From RUG023 sp900315435 (GTDB lineage Bacteria > Spirochaetota > Spirochaetia > Sphaerochaetales > Sphaerochaetaceae), in the NCBI GenBank assembly GCA_902788205.1, contig CADAJJ010000006.1:1-64000 (forward strand): 64,000 bases of DNA. Reading direction: 5' to 3'. Below are positions 1-8,766 of this stretch, in pieces (positions within the stretch are counted from its first letter, which is position 1; each line of letters begins with the position of its first letter). The notes beneath the pieces were generated by a model. It had not been told where the DNA came from and did no database searches. It worked only from the letters and a program-made list of their open reading frames with translations. The position numbers and the translations under genes are program-made.

Positions 1-1
1 C

Positions 2-832
2 CGCTGGTCATTAAACGACAGAAAAAGACTGGCCGTCGAATATGACCCTGACTGGCCGGAGAATGCGGCCCTGTTGGCCGCTAAACACGGCTATCTGCAG
101 TACCGGCTGACCAATCCCCAGAAGCGGATCTTGACCAGCGCCGACGTCGGCACCTTCGACCAGAACAGTTACTCCTATCCCCTTTCCGTCGAGAAGGAGT
201 TCCTGCAGGCAATGACGCTCGGAACCGACCAGGTGGAGTTCGCCATCCAGGAAATCATGGAGAGCAACCACCATCTGGCAGGCCCCGCCTTCCAAGGACT
301 GGTCTACGCGGTCTCATCGACCATCCAACGCGCCCTTCAGGAGCTGAAGACCACCACCAAGGAGCTCTACGGGACCCAGATGAACTGGGCGACCGTCTAC
401 CAGGAGAGCTCCCGTCCGGAAACCTTGGACTCGCTCTTCGTCTGCGCAAGGAATATCGCCAAGGTGGTGAAACAGCGTGGGGCGAGCGACAACGACAAGA
501 TGCTCGCGCTGATGCGCACCTATATCCAGCACCACTATTGCGAGGATATCGGCCTGCAGGATCTGGCGAACCAGTTCAACATCACCGCCAAGTACTGCGG
601 CAAGCTCTTCAGCCAGCTTTCCAACGACACCTTCAAGAACTACCTCAACCAGTACCGGGTCGACCGGGCAAAGGAGATTCTCGAACAGAACCCCATGACC
701 CATATCGTGGACCTGGCCCAGAAAATGGGTTTCAACAGCTCGACCAGCTTCATACGGGTCTTCAACCGGTATGTCGGCATGTCCCCCAAGGCCTATGCCG
801 ACTCAGTGGCAACGAAACAGAAGGAACCATAA
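2..832 (+). CDS. AraC-type transcriptional regulator, C-terminal part (5' end outside the window)
   Basis: The frame is open to the left edge, so the gene starts outside the window and only 276 residues are seen. The last ~95 residues form an AraC DNA-binding domain: a first helix-turn-helix around LQDLANQFNITAKYCGKLF and a second around VDLAQKMGFNSSTSFIRVF, ending in the family's MSPKAY. The preceding stretch (YPLSVEKEFLQAM and the helical region after it) matches the cytoplasmic linker of the ~750-residue membrane-anchored AraC regulators common in Paenibacillus and spirochaetes, so the missing part probably carries a membrane-bound sensor. A lyase gene starts 1 base after the stop, which suggests this protein controls it. 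DNA-binding role is firm; the sensor architecture is inferred. Confidence 0.85.
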   Translation, partial: RWSLNDRKRLAVEYDPDWPENAALLAAKHGYLQYRLTNPQKRILTSADVGTFDQNSYSYPLSVEKEFLQAMTLGTDQVEFAIQEIMESNHHLAGPAFQGLVYAVSSTIQRALQELKTTTKELYGTQMNWATVYQESSRPETLDSLFVCARNIAKVVKQRGASDNDKMLALMRTYIQHHYCEDIGLQDLANQFNITAKYCGKLFSQLSNDTFKNYLNQYRVDRAKEILEQNPMTHIVDLAQKMGFNSSTSFIRVFNRYVGMSPKAYADSVATKQKEP

Positions 833-833
833 G

Positions 834-2597
834 ATGTGGGCGACGACCTATCCTTCCGGCCAATTGCCGGATCATGAGCGGATGCAGGCGGACCTGATGG
901 TGCGCCACCAGATTGTCCATAACGGACACTACGAGATGGAAAAGTGTCTCGACCCGGTCTCCTACACAGACCATGTCCCTTGGGAGACCATCCCCTATGG
1001 GGACGAGGAATGGGCCTTCGCCCTTGCCCGCCACAGCGTGCTCGTCTCCCTTTGCCATGCCTACCTCGCGACGAGACGGGAAGCGTACAAGACCACGCTT
1101 CTCTCTGTCTGGAAGGATTTTCTGGATGAACAGCCCTACACGGAAGGACGGGGGAAGCGCACATGGCGGAGCCTTGAATGCGGCATCAGGGCCGAGGCAT
1201 GGCTGCGGATCCTGGAGTTGATGCCGGGAGAAATTCCCTTTGTCAGCCAGATCGAGCAGTCGCTCAAGGAGCATGGCAGGCTGCTTTTCGACACGCACGG
1301 CTCCTTCCACAGGCTCTCCAACTGGGGTGTCATCGGCGACCACGGGCTTCTTCTGCTTGGTCTCCATACGGACAACCGGCTGTGGATTGAAACCGCCCTG
1401 GACAGGCTTGCCGAAGAGCTTTCTTTGCAGACGCTGGAAGACGGCACGCATTGGGAACAAAGCCCGCTCTACCACGCCCATGTGCTCCACGCCGCATTGG
1501 ATACGTTGCTCGTCACCGGCATCCGCAAAGGCACCCTTTTTTCGGCTACAAAACGGTTGGCAGAGGGACTGGCCAGATCCACGTACGGCAAGGACCACGT
1601 CTACCCCCAAGGAGACAGCGACATGATGCGGGTCGGGGACTTGCTCACCCTTGCCTCCATCCTGTTCCGTGACCGACGCCTCTACCGGGGCTGGTTTTTC
1701 GAGAACGAGATGGACGGTCTTGTGAAGCCTTCCTGGAAGGCCCGCACCAACAGCCACGACACGTTTGCCCGGGCAAGCGGGAACAGCTACCTGCGTGGCA
1801 GGAGGTTCGAGGTCCATACCCACGCCGGTCCGCTGGGGAGCGGCCACGGGCATCTCGACCAAGGCCATGTCGACATCGTTTTTGACGGAAAGCTGATTGT
1901 CGGAGATGGTGGGCGCTACACCTACCGGGACTGCCAGGAACGGGAACTGCTGAAGAATCCCGTTTCCCACAATACCGTGTTCTTCCCTACGGACGCCGCG
2001 TCCGCAGGAAGCTGGAGCTACCAGCGCCTGACCGACACCATCGGAAACCGCACTGGCAAGGGAGCGGTGGAAATGACACTCCGGCACCCGGCAGGGGAAA
2101 TCACCCGGCGCAGGGTACTGTTGCTCGACAACCTGGTATTGGTCATCGACGACAACTACTCGGCGGACAAAGCAGCTATCGCATGGCATGCCATGCCAGC
2201 CATGGCGGCAGACACCACACACGCCGGTGCACTCTTCCTCGCGTTTGCCGGAATCGATGGACTCAGCGCCAAGCCCTGCCCGATGAGCACCATGTACAAC
2301 CAGCTGGAACAAGGCACCTGCATCCAAGGGACTTTCCACGACAGCGCCCTTACCGCCTTCTCTTCCAAACCAATCGCCCTCGCCCCACTGCCACTTTTCT
2401 TCCAAGGCGACGGCTTGCGGCTTTCCCCAGAATTCGGAAGCGCATGGCATATTGAGGCGGGAGGACATGCCTATGACATCATCTCCCGTCGAAAGGAGAC
2501 CATCCACCAGGTCGATATCGTCCAAGCAGGAAAAGCCGAAGGATATGGAAGCCTGCTCGTATGGGACGGTACACAGACGAGACGGTTTTTTGCATGA
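834..2597 (+). CDS. Heparinase II/III-family polysaccharide lyase
   Basis: A 587-residue protein of the heparinase II/III superfamily, which cleaves uronic-acid-containing polysaccharides by beta-elimination. The N-terminal half is a helical toroid with SFHRLSNWGVIGDHG (about residues 156-170), a motif typical of the alpha/alpha barrel. The C-terminal beta-sandwich begins near residue 325 with HTHAGPLGSGHGHLDQGHVD and VGDGGRYTYR, the usual signature of this fold. The ATG at 834 is chosen because an AAGGA sits about 9 bases upstream and the family homology begins here; upstream in-frame ATGs lie inside the preceding gene. No signal peptide is visible, so it probably acts on imported oligosaccharides in the cytoplasm. 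Substrate (heparinoid, alginate or other uronate chain) cannot be read from the sequence. Confidence 0.85.
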   Translation: MWATTYPSGQLPDHERMQADLMVRHQIVHNGHYEMEKCLDPVSYTDHVPWETIPYGDEEWAFALARHSVLVSLCHAYLATRREAYKTTLLSVWKDFLDEQPYTEGRGKRTWRSLECGIRAEAWLRILELMPGEIPFVSQIEQSLKEHGRLLFDTHGSFHRLSNWGVIGDHGLLLLGLHTDNRLWIETALDRLAEELSLQTLEDGTHWEQSPLYHAHVLHAALDTLLVTGIRKGTLFSATKRLAEGLARSTYGKDHVYPQGDSDMMRVGDLLTLASILFRDRRLYRGWFFENEMDGLVKPSWKARTNSHDTFARASGNSYLRGRRFEVHTHAGPLGSGHGHLDQGHVDIVFDGKLIVGDGGRYTYRDCQERELLKNPVSHNTVFFPTDAASAGSWSYQRLTDTIGNRTGKGAVEMTLRHPAGEITRRRVLLLDNLVLVIDDNYSADKAAIAWHAMPAMAADTTHAGALFLAFAGIDGLSAKPCPMSTMYNQLEQGTCIQGTFHDSALTAFSSKPIALAPLPLFFQGDGLRLSPEFGSAWHIEAGGHAYDIISRRKETIHQVDIVQAGKAEGYGSLLVWDGTQTRRFFA

Positions 2598-2719
2598 CTG
2601 GTGTCTGATGCCTGATACGTGGGTTTGCCACATTTTGGCTTTGCACAGGCTTTTATGGGATGAAGCGGAGTACCAGAGATATCCGTATTTTCCGGGTACA
2701 CGGAATACCGGCCTATTGC

Positions 2720-2899
2720 TCATAGTCGGATGCAACCCGATACGTTTTCCTCAGGCCAGCACCTCTTCATGGAACTGAAGGCGATGCCCAAAAGGTGGAC
2801 CGTCTTTCCCTTCTCCAGGCGGAACTTGTCGGCGTAGCGCTTCTCCTTGATCTGCCTCAAGGCAGTCTCGGCACTCTTGTCAGCAGACAAAGCGCCCTG
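2720..2899 (-). pseudogene. C-terminal relic of an AAA-ATPase/PD-(D/E)XK nuclease (DUF1703-type) gene
   Basis: Read on the minus strand, the stretch encodes about 59 residues including SAETALRQIKEKRYADKFR and then KTVHLLGIAFS, which matches the end of the PDDEXK_9 (DUF1703) domain of AAA-ATPase-like/PD-(D/E)XK proteins (consensus AxxALxQIxxKxYA followed by a hydrophobic strand). There is no ATPase part and no start codon. The fragment is in the same frame as the AraC gene upstream and follows its TAG stop directly. It ends at a TGA (2720-2722). This is a decayed remnant, not a functional gene. The rest of the gap (2598-2719) shows nothing recognisable. Confidence 0.6.
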
Positions 2900-5146
2900 C
2901 TACGAGCGATTCCGATATTCAGCAGGACTGATGCCATAGCGTTCCTTGAACGCCCTGCGAAACGAATGACTATTGGAATACCCGGTCATGTGGGAGATAG
3001 ACTCTACAGGCATGCCGGAATCCTTGAGCAACCGTGCGGCTTCATCCAGTCTACGCTTCTTCACATACATCAGGAAATTGACATGGTAATGTTTCTTGAA
3101 ATAAGTGGAGACATAGCTTTCATTAAGCCGGAAGTGGTCGCTCACGGAGGTGAGGGAGAAATTCTTCTCCAAATAATGTGCATCGACATAGGAGAGCATC
3201 TTCCGAGCGAACTCCTCCTTCTCACCCTTTCGCTGGACTACCAAGGCTCCTGAAACCTGCGCAAAGACACCCAGGATGTCCTCTTGGTCCAATCGTTCTA
3301 TCGATTCAATCTGATTCTTGAGCAACGTAGTATCTGCCGAAGGACCGAACGAGGATTGCAGAATTCTCAGCAAAGTGTTCTTCAGGGCCGCCAGCATAAG
3401 GAGTAGCTCCTCGTTATCCGCATGGACAAACATGTTATTTTGCCGGAACAGGTTCGTGAGGATAGCCCGGATTGCATCCACATCGCCATCGTAGGTAGCG
3501 TTGACCAAATGCATCTCCATGGCGAGCGGATAGCCAGTCCCCCGCTCCATGCCAGCGCCGCTGCCACCACCCCCAAGCAGTTTGTTCTGAAGTGCATATG
3601 TAGCCTGACCATAGGATTCCTGAATCCGCGAAGGGGTATCCACGACACTTCCTTGGACAACAATCTGCCGGAGATGCAAGACACGTTCCATCTCACGGGA
3701 AAGCGCGTCGAACCAGGATTGGATCTGCTGGCCACATGCGATGTTGTCATCTACGTCAGAAAAACAGATAAACGCAATGGTCCGTGCATCGATATCGACG
3801 GTTTCCAGACGGAAATCCTCGAAGTTCTCCTCTGCCTTCCTCTTCAGCACCAAGCGGACGTCCGCCAAAGGATCCTCGCCGTCCGCACCCTCAAGATGCA
3901 TCAGCACTACCTGATAGCGTTTGGCTACCAAAATCTGCAATCTCTCAATATCCTTGTCGAAAGAATTTGGGCCTGAGGACAATGTCCCCTGAAGAAGGCG
4001 AAGCAGAAAAACCGAATGGAGTATTTCATCCTGCCGAACTCGTTCCTCGGCAAAGGCGTCGTTGTCCCGGATTAGGCTACTTACTGCTTCTTTTAGCGAC
4101 CCTAGGTCGTGAGCGGAAATGTCCTTGGCGGCCAACGAACTGGCGATGTCCCCGAGGGGCTTGGATTGATGGAAGGAAAGGAAGAAGACACACAACAGGG
4201 AAATCGCGAAAAGCGCCCCAAGAAGGAGCAGGTACCGGTTCCTCATGCGAACTACGGGGCTGAGCATCTCCAGTGGGGAACAGGCGATTACGTACTGCCA
4301 TTTTCCATCTCCGCTTCGCGCGTACGAAAGGAAAAGCCGGCTCGAGCCGCGCCCCCAGGTGAAATACCCGTGGTCTCCTGCAGGAAGTTCGTCAGGCCGA
4401 CAGATGTCCTGCTCTCCAGCTCCATAGAAGCTCACGATGTTTCCCCGGTTATCGGCGATATAAGCGTAACTCACCCCCCAAGGCGCGGACTGGGAAAGCA
4501 ATGCCTGCACCTGGGACTCGTCGACCATCGCGGTGATACATCCAAGAGCAGGTCCGACCCCAAGCGGGACGGAAAGGCCATATTCGATGACATTTCCCCC
4601 TCCCGACCCCTCAAACTCCGAAGGAACGGTACGTTCGTACCCCACATAGGGAGTCCTTGCTTTCTTGGAAGCCTCCCATTGTTCATAACTCATACCGCTA
4701 TCTCCGTAGCAGAGGCGGAAAAAATCATCGGAACGGTACGCATAGGAGCGGGTAATCACGTAGTCGTTCTTCCAGAACCAGATATAGTAGTTGCCGATAA
4801 AGTCCGAAAGCAAGGAATACGAGGAGAGGCTGTTGATAATCTGCTTCAGATGATAGGCGTCTTCCGCATCGTTCACCTTGTCCTCAAGCATGAATGAACG
4901 GACTTCTGGACGCATCGAAATCTGAGTCAGCATCATCTCCACGTTTTGGAACTCGGCGTTGAAAGCCTTCTCCACTTGGACCAAGCTCTGTTCCCCTTGG
5001 CTTTCAATTTGATCCTTGATTTCCCCAGAGGCATGCACGTAGAGAACCACCCCCATTGCGAGCAGCACCGCAAGCAAGGCGACATATGAAGCAAAAATTT
5101 TGAGGAAAAACGATTTTTCCCGTTTCACCATTTTCGTATTGTACAT
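2900..5146 (-). CDS. Membrane-anchored AraC-type regulator (YesN/Cache type)
   Basis: A 748-residue regulator. Residues ~13-37 form a first membrane helix (FASYVALLAVLLAMGVVLYV), ~40-300 an extracytoplasmic Cache-like sensor region, ~303-325 a second helix (LLLLGALFAISLLCVFFLSF), followed by a long cytoplasmic linker and a C-terminal AraC domain (~650-745: LTSVSDHFRLNESYVSTYF, then MTGYSNSHSFRRAFKERYG and ISPAEYR). It is the last gene of the minus-strand unit that begins at 8578, after two permeases and a binding protein, so it most likely senses the imported oligosaccharide and activates the importer genes. The first in-frame ATG (5146) is used; the ribosome site (GGCGGA) is weak, and an ATG 15 bases later is the alternative. 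An in-frame relic follows its stop. Confidence 0.85.
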   Translation of the reverse strand: MYNTKMVKREKSFFLKIFASYVALLAVLLAMGVVLYVHASGEIKDQIESQGEQSLVQVEKAFNAEFQNVEMMLTQISMRPEVRSFMLEDKVNDAEDAYHLKQIINSLSSYSLLSDFIGNYYIWFWKNDYVITRSYAYRSDDFFRLCYGDSGMSYEQWEASKKARTPYVGYERTVPSEFEGSGGGNVIEYGLSVPLGVGPALGCITAMVDESQVQALLSQSAPWGVSYAYIADNRGNIVSFYGAGEQDICRPDELPAGDHGYFTWGRGSSRLFLSYARSGDGKWQYVIACSPLEMLSPVVRMRNRYLLLLGALFAISLLCVFFLSFHQSKPLGDIASSLAAKDISAHDLGSLKEAVSSLIRDNDAFAEERVRQDEILHSVFLLRLLQGTLSSGPNSFDKDIERLQILVAKRYQVVLMHLEGADGEDPLADVRLVLKRKAEENFEDFRLETVDIDARTIAFICFSDVDDNIACGQQIQSWFDALSREMERVLHLRQIVVQGSVVDTPSRIQESYGQATYALQNKLLGGGGSGAGMERGTGYPLAMEMHLVNATYDGDVDAIRAILTNLFRQNNMFVHADNEELLLMLAALKNTLLRILQSSFGPSADTTLLKNQIESIERLDQEDILGVFAQVSGALVVQRKGEKEEFARKMLSYVDAHYLEKNFSLTSVSDHFRLNESYVSTYFKKHYHVNFLMYVKKRRLDEAARLLKDSGMPVESISHMTGYSNSHSFRRAFKERYGISPAEYRNRS

Positions 5147-5210
5147 GAAATCCGCCGGGATTGCAGAAGTCTGCCAGCCCGGCGCAAAGAAACCAGAGAG
5201 GACTCAATAC

Positions 5211-6707
5211 TCATTTATGGTTCTTGTTGTACCAATCGGTCATGAGCCTAATCTTCTGGGAAGCTCCAGCGTCAAGGATCTTCTTCACATAGCCATCCCA
5301 CTCCTTGTCGATATCGATTTTCCCCATAATGGCAAGATCCCTGAACTCCTTTACTTGAGAATCGATATCATAGACAGCAAGCTCAGGAAAATAAGGGGCT
5401 ACCATCTCAATCTCGTCATACCCCCCGCTCCTGCTGGCGACCGCCAAGTCGTTCAGTCCTGCCTCTCCCCAGCTCTGAGCCATCAGGCTCTCAAGGACAG
5501 GGGTGTCAATCTTCGGTTTCTGGGCTCCAAGCAAGATGAAGCGCAATGAGGTATTCTTGCCTCGCCTTTCGGGTTTGATGACAATGTTGCCACTAGCGTC
5601 GCGGTTCCAATCAAGGCCTTCGATACCGGCAAAGACAAAAATGCCACCCTCTTCCGTCGCCGCCCAATCAAGAATCTCCATCACCTTCTCCGGATTCTTG
5701 CAGGTAGCGGAAATCGCCGTGTAAGTACGAATCGGGGAACCATAGCGATAGAAACTACGAGTACCATCGGACCGAAGAGGTGGCTCAATCGGATAAAAAT
5801 TCGAAATATCCACATTCAAGCTTCGAAGTTCGGTGAGCATCCAGAACCCAAGAAACGCTCCGACCTTACCATCACGAATCTTCTCCCACATCTGCTGGGA
5901 AGAGGTAACTAAGTATTGCTGATCGACCAGACCATCAACATACAACTTCTGCATGTATTTCAGATAGTCTTTGTATCCTGGGGTCAGATAATTCGGAATT
6001 ACTTTGCCATCTATAATTTGGTCGCAGGCCCCGTTAAACGCCTCCGGGAAAGTCAAATAGACAGCCGAGTAATCGTTGTTGCGGGATGCAAGGCCCATCG
6101 TATCGTTTTTTCCATTGCCATCGGGATCATCATGGACAAACTTGTACAGCAGGTTGTACCAATCGTCGGTAGTCTTCACATCCTCAGGTTTGATGCCAAG
6201 TTTATCCATCCAGTCCTTCCGAGCGTAAGTCATCAACGGAGTTGAATCATATCGGAGCAACGGGACACCATAGATTTTGTTGTCACCGTCATAGGTGCTC
6301 AGGCTCCATGCCAGAGGCATAATCTGACTCTGAAGATTCGGACACTTCTTCAGCAAGTCATCAAGTGGCATCAAAAGCCCCTCGCTCGCCCATCTCTGCA
6401 AGTCCGCCTTCTTGATAATATTGACATAGTCGGGCAAGTTGCCGCTCGCCATGGTAGCATTCAATTTCTCCTGATACTGAGTCGACTCGGTAATAATCTC
6501 GATGTCTACGCCAAATTTATCCTCAATGAACTTCAGATACGGACTTTCATTGACGTCATATCCCTCGGTATCAACGTTCACATTAGTCAAAAAGGTAAGC
6601 TTGGGAATCTCTCCCTTTTTGCTAACAGCCTCTTTGCCACCCTGTGCGAACACAACACACCCTGCAACCAGCAATGCAAGTGTCAACACCTTGTTCCGTG
6701 TACTCAT
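5211..6707 (-). CDS. Extracellular solute-binding protein of an oligosaccharide ABC importer (LipO/YtcQ type)
   Basis: A 498-residue binding protein. Residues 1-22 are a signal peptide ending in VVFAQGG with no lipobox Cys before the mature part, the pattern seen repeatedly in this window. The mature part starts with a KEAVSKKGE linker and continues as a type-1 extracellular solute-binding fold: an LxFLTN strand, a Y-L-K-F-I-E helix and ATMASGNLPDYVNI, typical of the ~500-residue LipO/YtcQ group that works with LplB- and LplC-type permeases. It lies 40 bases after the second permease gene and is followed by an AraC regulator, so it supplies periplasmic recognition for that importer. No ATPase gene is present locally; a shared MsmX-type ATPase elsewhere is the usual partner (inference). 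Confidence 0.9.
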   Translation of the reverse strand: MSTRNKVLTLALLVAGCVVFAQGGKEAVSKKGEIPKLTFLTNVNVDTEGYDVNESPYLKFIEDKFGVDIEIITESTQYQEKLNATMASGNLPDYVNIIKKADLQRWASEGLLMPLDDLLKKCPNLQSQIMPLAWSLSTYDGDNKIYGVPLLRYDSTPLMTYARKDWMDKLGIKPEDVKTTDDWYNLLYKFVHDDPDGNGKNDTMGLASRNNDYSAVYLTFPEAFNGACDQIIDGKVIPNYLTPGYKDYLKYMQKLYVDGLVDQQYLVTSSQQMWEKIRDGKVGAFLGFWMLTELRSLNVDISNFYPIEPPLRSDGTRSFYRYGSPIRTYTAISATCKNPEKVMEILDWAATEEGGIFVFAGIEGLDWNRDASGNIVIKPERRGKNTSLRFILLGAQKPKIDTPVLESLMAQSWGEAGLNDLAVASRSGGYDEIEMVAPYFPELAVYDIDSQVKEFRDLAIMGKIDIDKEWDGYVKKILDAGASQKIRLMTDWYNKNHK

Positions 6708-6747
6708 ACAAACCTCCTTATCCTGCCATGCAGGTGGTAACCAAGCT

Positions 6748-7611
6748 TCAACCCTTCACCGCGCCAATCATTACTCCTTTTACGAAATAGCGCTGCACAA
6801 ACGGGTAAACGACGAGAATAGGTACTGTGGATGCGAAGATAGCTGCTGTCTGAATCGAAAGCGTAGGCAATTCCATATCCCCTGCATCCGCAAACATGTC
6901 CTGCATCTGAGTCCTCATGACCATGTCGTTCAGATAGACCTGAAGAGGTTTCAGGCGGGAACTGTTGATATAGATGACTCCATCCATCAGATTGTTCCAA
7001 TGGCTCACGGCAATGAATAGGAGAATCGTCGCAATCGATGCGGTGGAGAGTGGCAGGCAAATCCTGCCGAAAATCTGGAGGTCGTTTGCTCCATCGATCC
7101 GCGCGCTCTCTTCCAAGGAAACCGGCAATGACTCGAAAAAACTGGTCAGAATAATCACATTCCACGGACTGAACGCCACAGGGATGATAAGAGCCCAGAT
7201 GGTGTCGAACAAGTGCGTGTCGCAGACGACAAGAAAGGTGGGAATGATACCTCCGTTGAACAAAACGGCGAAAAGCACCATCCTCTTTAACAATCTGCGG
7301 CACACCATATGCCGCCTGCTGACAGCAAAAGCGAACATGCTCTGCACGGTGATTGCCAGAGCGGAACCGACAAGGGTGCGGAAGACGCTCACCTTGAAGC
7401 TGTTATAGAAAGTCTTCTCCCTGAGAATCACTTGATACGCCTTGAGGTTGAAACCGACGGGCAACAGGTGAATCTCTCCTTCCCTCACTAAAGACGGGTT
7501 GCTGAATGAGATGGTGATCACATACCAGAATGGAAGCAGGCACAACAGAGCGAAGAGGCTTAGGAACAGGTAGGTGAAAACCATAGAACTCTTTTTTTCA
7601 TACTTCGACAT
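6748..7611 (-). CDS. Carbohydrate ABC transporter permease (LplC/YtcP type)
   Basis: A 287-residue inner-membrane permease with about six hydrophobic helices (first FTYLFLSLFALLCLLPFWYV). The EAA loop that contacts the ATPase is seen as EESARIDGANDLQIFGRIC followed by LPLS. It ends with VKGVMIGAVKG, a usual C-terminus of the MalG-like branch. It lies 13 bases after the partner permease gene and 40 bases before the binding protein, in the order permease, permease, binding protein, AraC regulator, as in Lpl/Yte oligosaccharide importers. Confidence 0.92.
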   Translation of the reverse strand: MSKYEKKSSMVFTYLFLSLFALLCLLPFWYVITISFSNPSLVREGEIHLLPVGFNLKAYQVILREKTFYNSFKVSVFRTLVGSALAITVQSMFAFAVSRRHMVCRRLLKRMVLFAVLFNGGIIPTFLVVCDTHLFDTIWALIIPVAFSPWNVIILTSFFESLPVSLEESARIDGANDLQIFGRICLPLSTASIATILLFIAVSHWNNLMDGVIYINSSRLKPLQVYLNDMVMRTQMQDMFADAGDMELPTLSIQTAAIFASTVPILVVYPFVQRYFVKGVMIGAVKG

Positions 7612-7624
7612 GCTAGTCTTCTCC

Positions 7625-8578
7625 TCACCAGATTGTCTTGTCGAACAACCGCTTGCACACCGCGTTTGCTCCCAGAATCAGAATGAGCCCAATGGCTGAC
7701 TGGAACAATCCGATTGCTGTAGTAATCGAGTAGTTCGCCTGCCCGATACCGATACGGTAGATATAGGTTGAAAGCACGTCGCCGACTGAATAGACCGTCG
7801 GGTTGTAGAGCACATAGATTTGTTCAAAACCTACGTTCATCAACTTTCCGATTTCCAGCAGGAGCAATGTAATAATGGTGTCGGAAATGCAGGGTATCGT
7901 GATCATTAAGGTTTTCTGCCTTCGGGATGCCCCTTCTAGGACTGCCTCTTCGTAGAGTTCCGGATTAATGCCTGTCAAAGCAGCAAGATAGAGGATGCTA
8001 CCCCATCCCGAAGATTTGATAATCTCGGTGAAGACTACAATCGGCCGAAACCATCCCGTTTCCGCCATGAAGAATATTTCTTTGCCGCCAAAAGCTGTGA
8101 TGAGTTTGTTTATCAATCCGGTTCCAGGCATCAGAAACTGAATGACGATTGAACCAAAGACGACCCAGGAGACGAAATGGGGCAAGTAGATGATGGTCTG
8201 AACGTAGCGTTTGAATGGGTTGCTTGCCGGGACCTCATTAATCAACAAAGCGAGAAAAATCGGAACGGGAAAATAGAACACCAACTTTAGCAGGCTGATA
8301 TATAGAGTGTTCCGCACGAGATGAAAGAAGTTGGGATGTTTGGTAAACAGGAAGAAAAAGTTGTCAAGTCCTACCCATTTGCTACGAAACAATCCAAGAG
8401 CAAAGCTGAACCGTTTGAAAGCGATGATCAGGCCTACCATCGGCAGATACCGGTACACCAACAGAATCGCCAGTCCGGGGAAAACCATGAACAACAGATA
8501 TTTCGACTGGTCTACCAGCTTGAGGAATGGGACCTTTCTCGGTTCTAGAATTCCACGCTTGTTTTTGTTTCCTTTCAT
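7625..8578 (-). CDS. Carbohydrate ABC transporter permease (LplB/YteP type)
   Basis: A 317-residue permease, first gene of the minus-strand importer unit. After a basic start (KGNKNKRG) it has six predicted helices, e.g. LLFMVFPGLAILLVYRYLPM and GLFQSAIGLILILGANAVC. The ATPase-contact loop reads LYEEAVLEGASRRQKTLMIT followed by IPC. Residues such as PMVGLIIAFKRF near the first helix and the C-terminal ANAVCKRLFDKTIW are characteristic of the LplB/YteP branch, which typically handles rhamnogalacturonan- or uronate-type oligosaccharides. The start at 8578 is the only good ATG; a GAATG context with GGTTCC lies upstream. Substrate is inferred only. Confidence 0.92.
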   Translation of the reverse strand: MKGNKNKRGILEPRKVPFLKLVDQSKYLLFMVFPGLAILLVYRYLPMVGLIIAFKRFSFALGLFRSKWVGLDNFFFLFTKHPNFFHLVRNTLYISLLKLVFYFPVPIFLALLINEVPASNPFKRYVQTIIYLPHFVSWVVFGSIVIQFLMPGTGLINKLITAFGGKEIFFMAETGWFRPIVVFTEIIKSSGWGSILYLAALTGINPELYEEAVLEGASRRQKTLMITIPCISDTIITLLLLEIGKLMNVGFEQIYVLYNPTVYSVGDVLSTYIYRIGIGQANYSITTAIGLFQSAIGLILILGANAVCKRLFDKTIW

Positions 8579-8766
8579 TCGGAACCACCCTTTGCGTCCA
8601 GTTTACCGTTGGGAGAAGAAGGCGCAAGGGACACCTTTTCGGAGGGTACATTTTTTTAGAATTGTTGAAAAATATGACTTAAAACAACGATTTTCATGAC
8701 AAGAAACAAAGCAATCACAATCCTTGCCAAGGAAGACAGACACCTTACTTTCTTGTCTTGCCTGCC
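8579..8766. promoter_or_regulatory. Gap holding the promoter of the oligosaccharide importer operon
   Basis: The 188 bases between the first permease (reading left) and the end of the helicase gene include an AT-rich block (8650-8700, several A and T runs), the likely promoter of the importer operon. No clear terminator for the helicase operon is visible; the permease operon reads away from it in the same direction, so read-through from the helicase gene into the permeases is possible. Confidence 0.4.

Noticed and set aside
762..2735. 657-codon minus-strand open frame opposite the heparinase gene
   Set aside because: Antisense to a clear lyase gene, with no recognisable domain.
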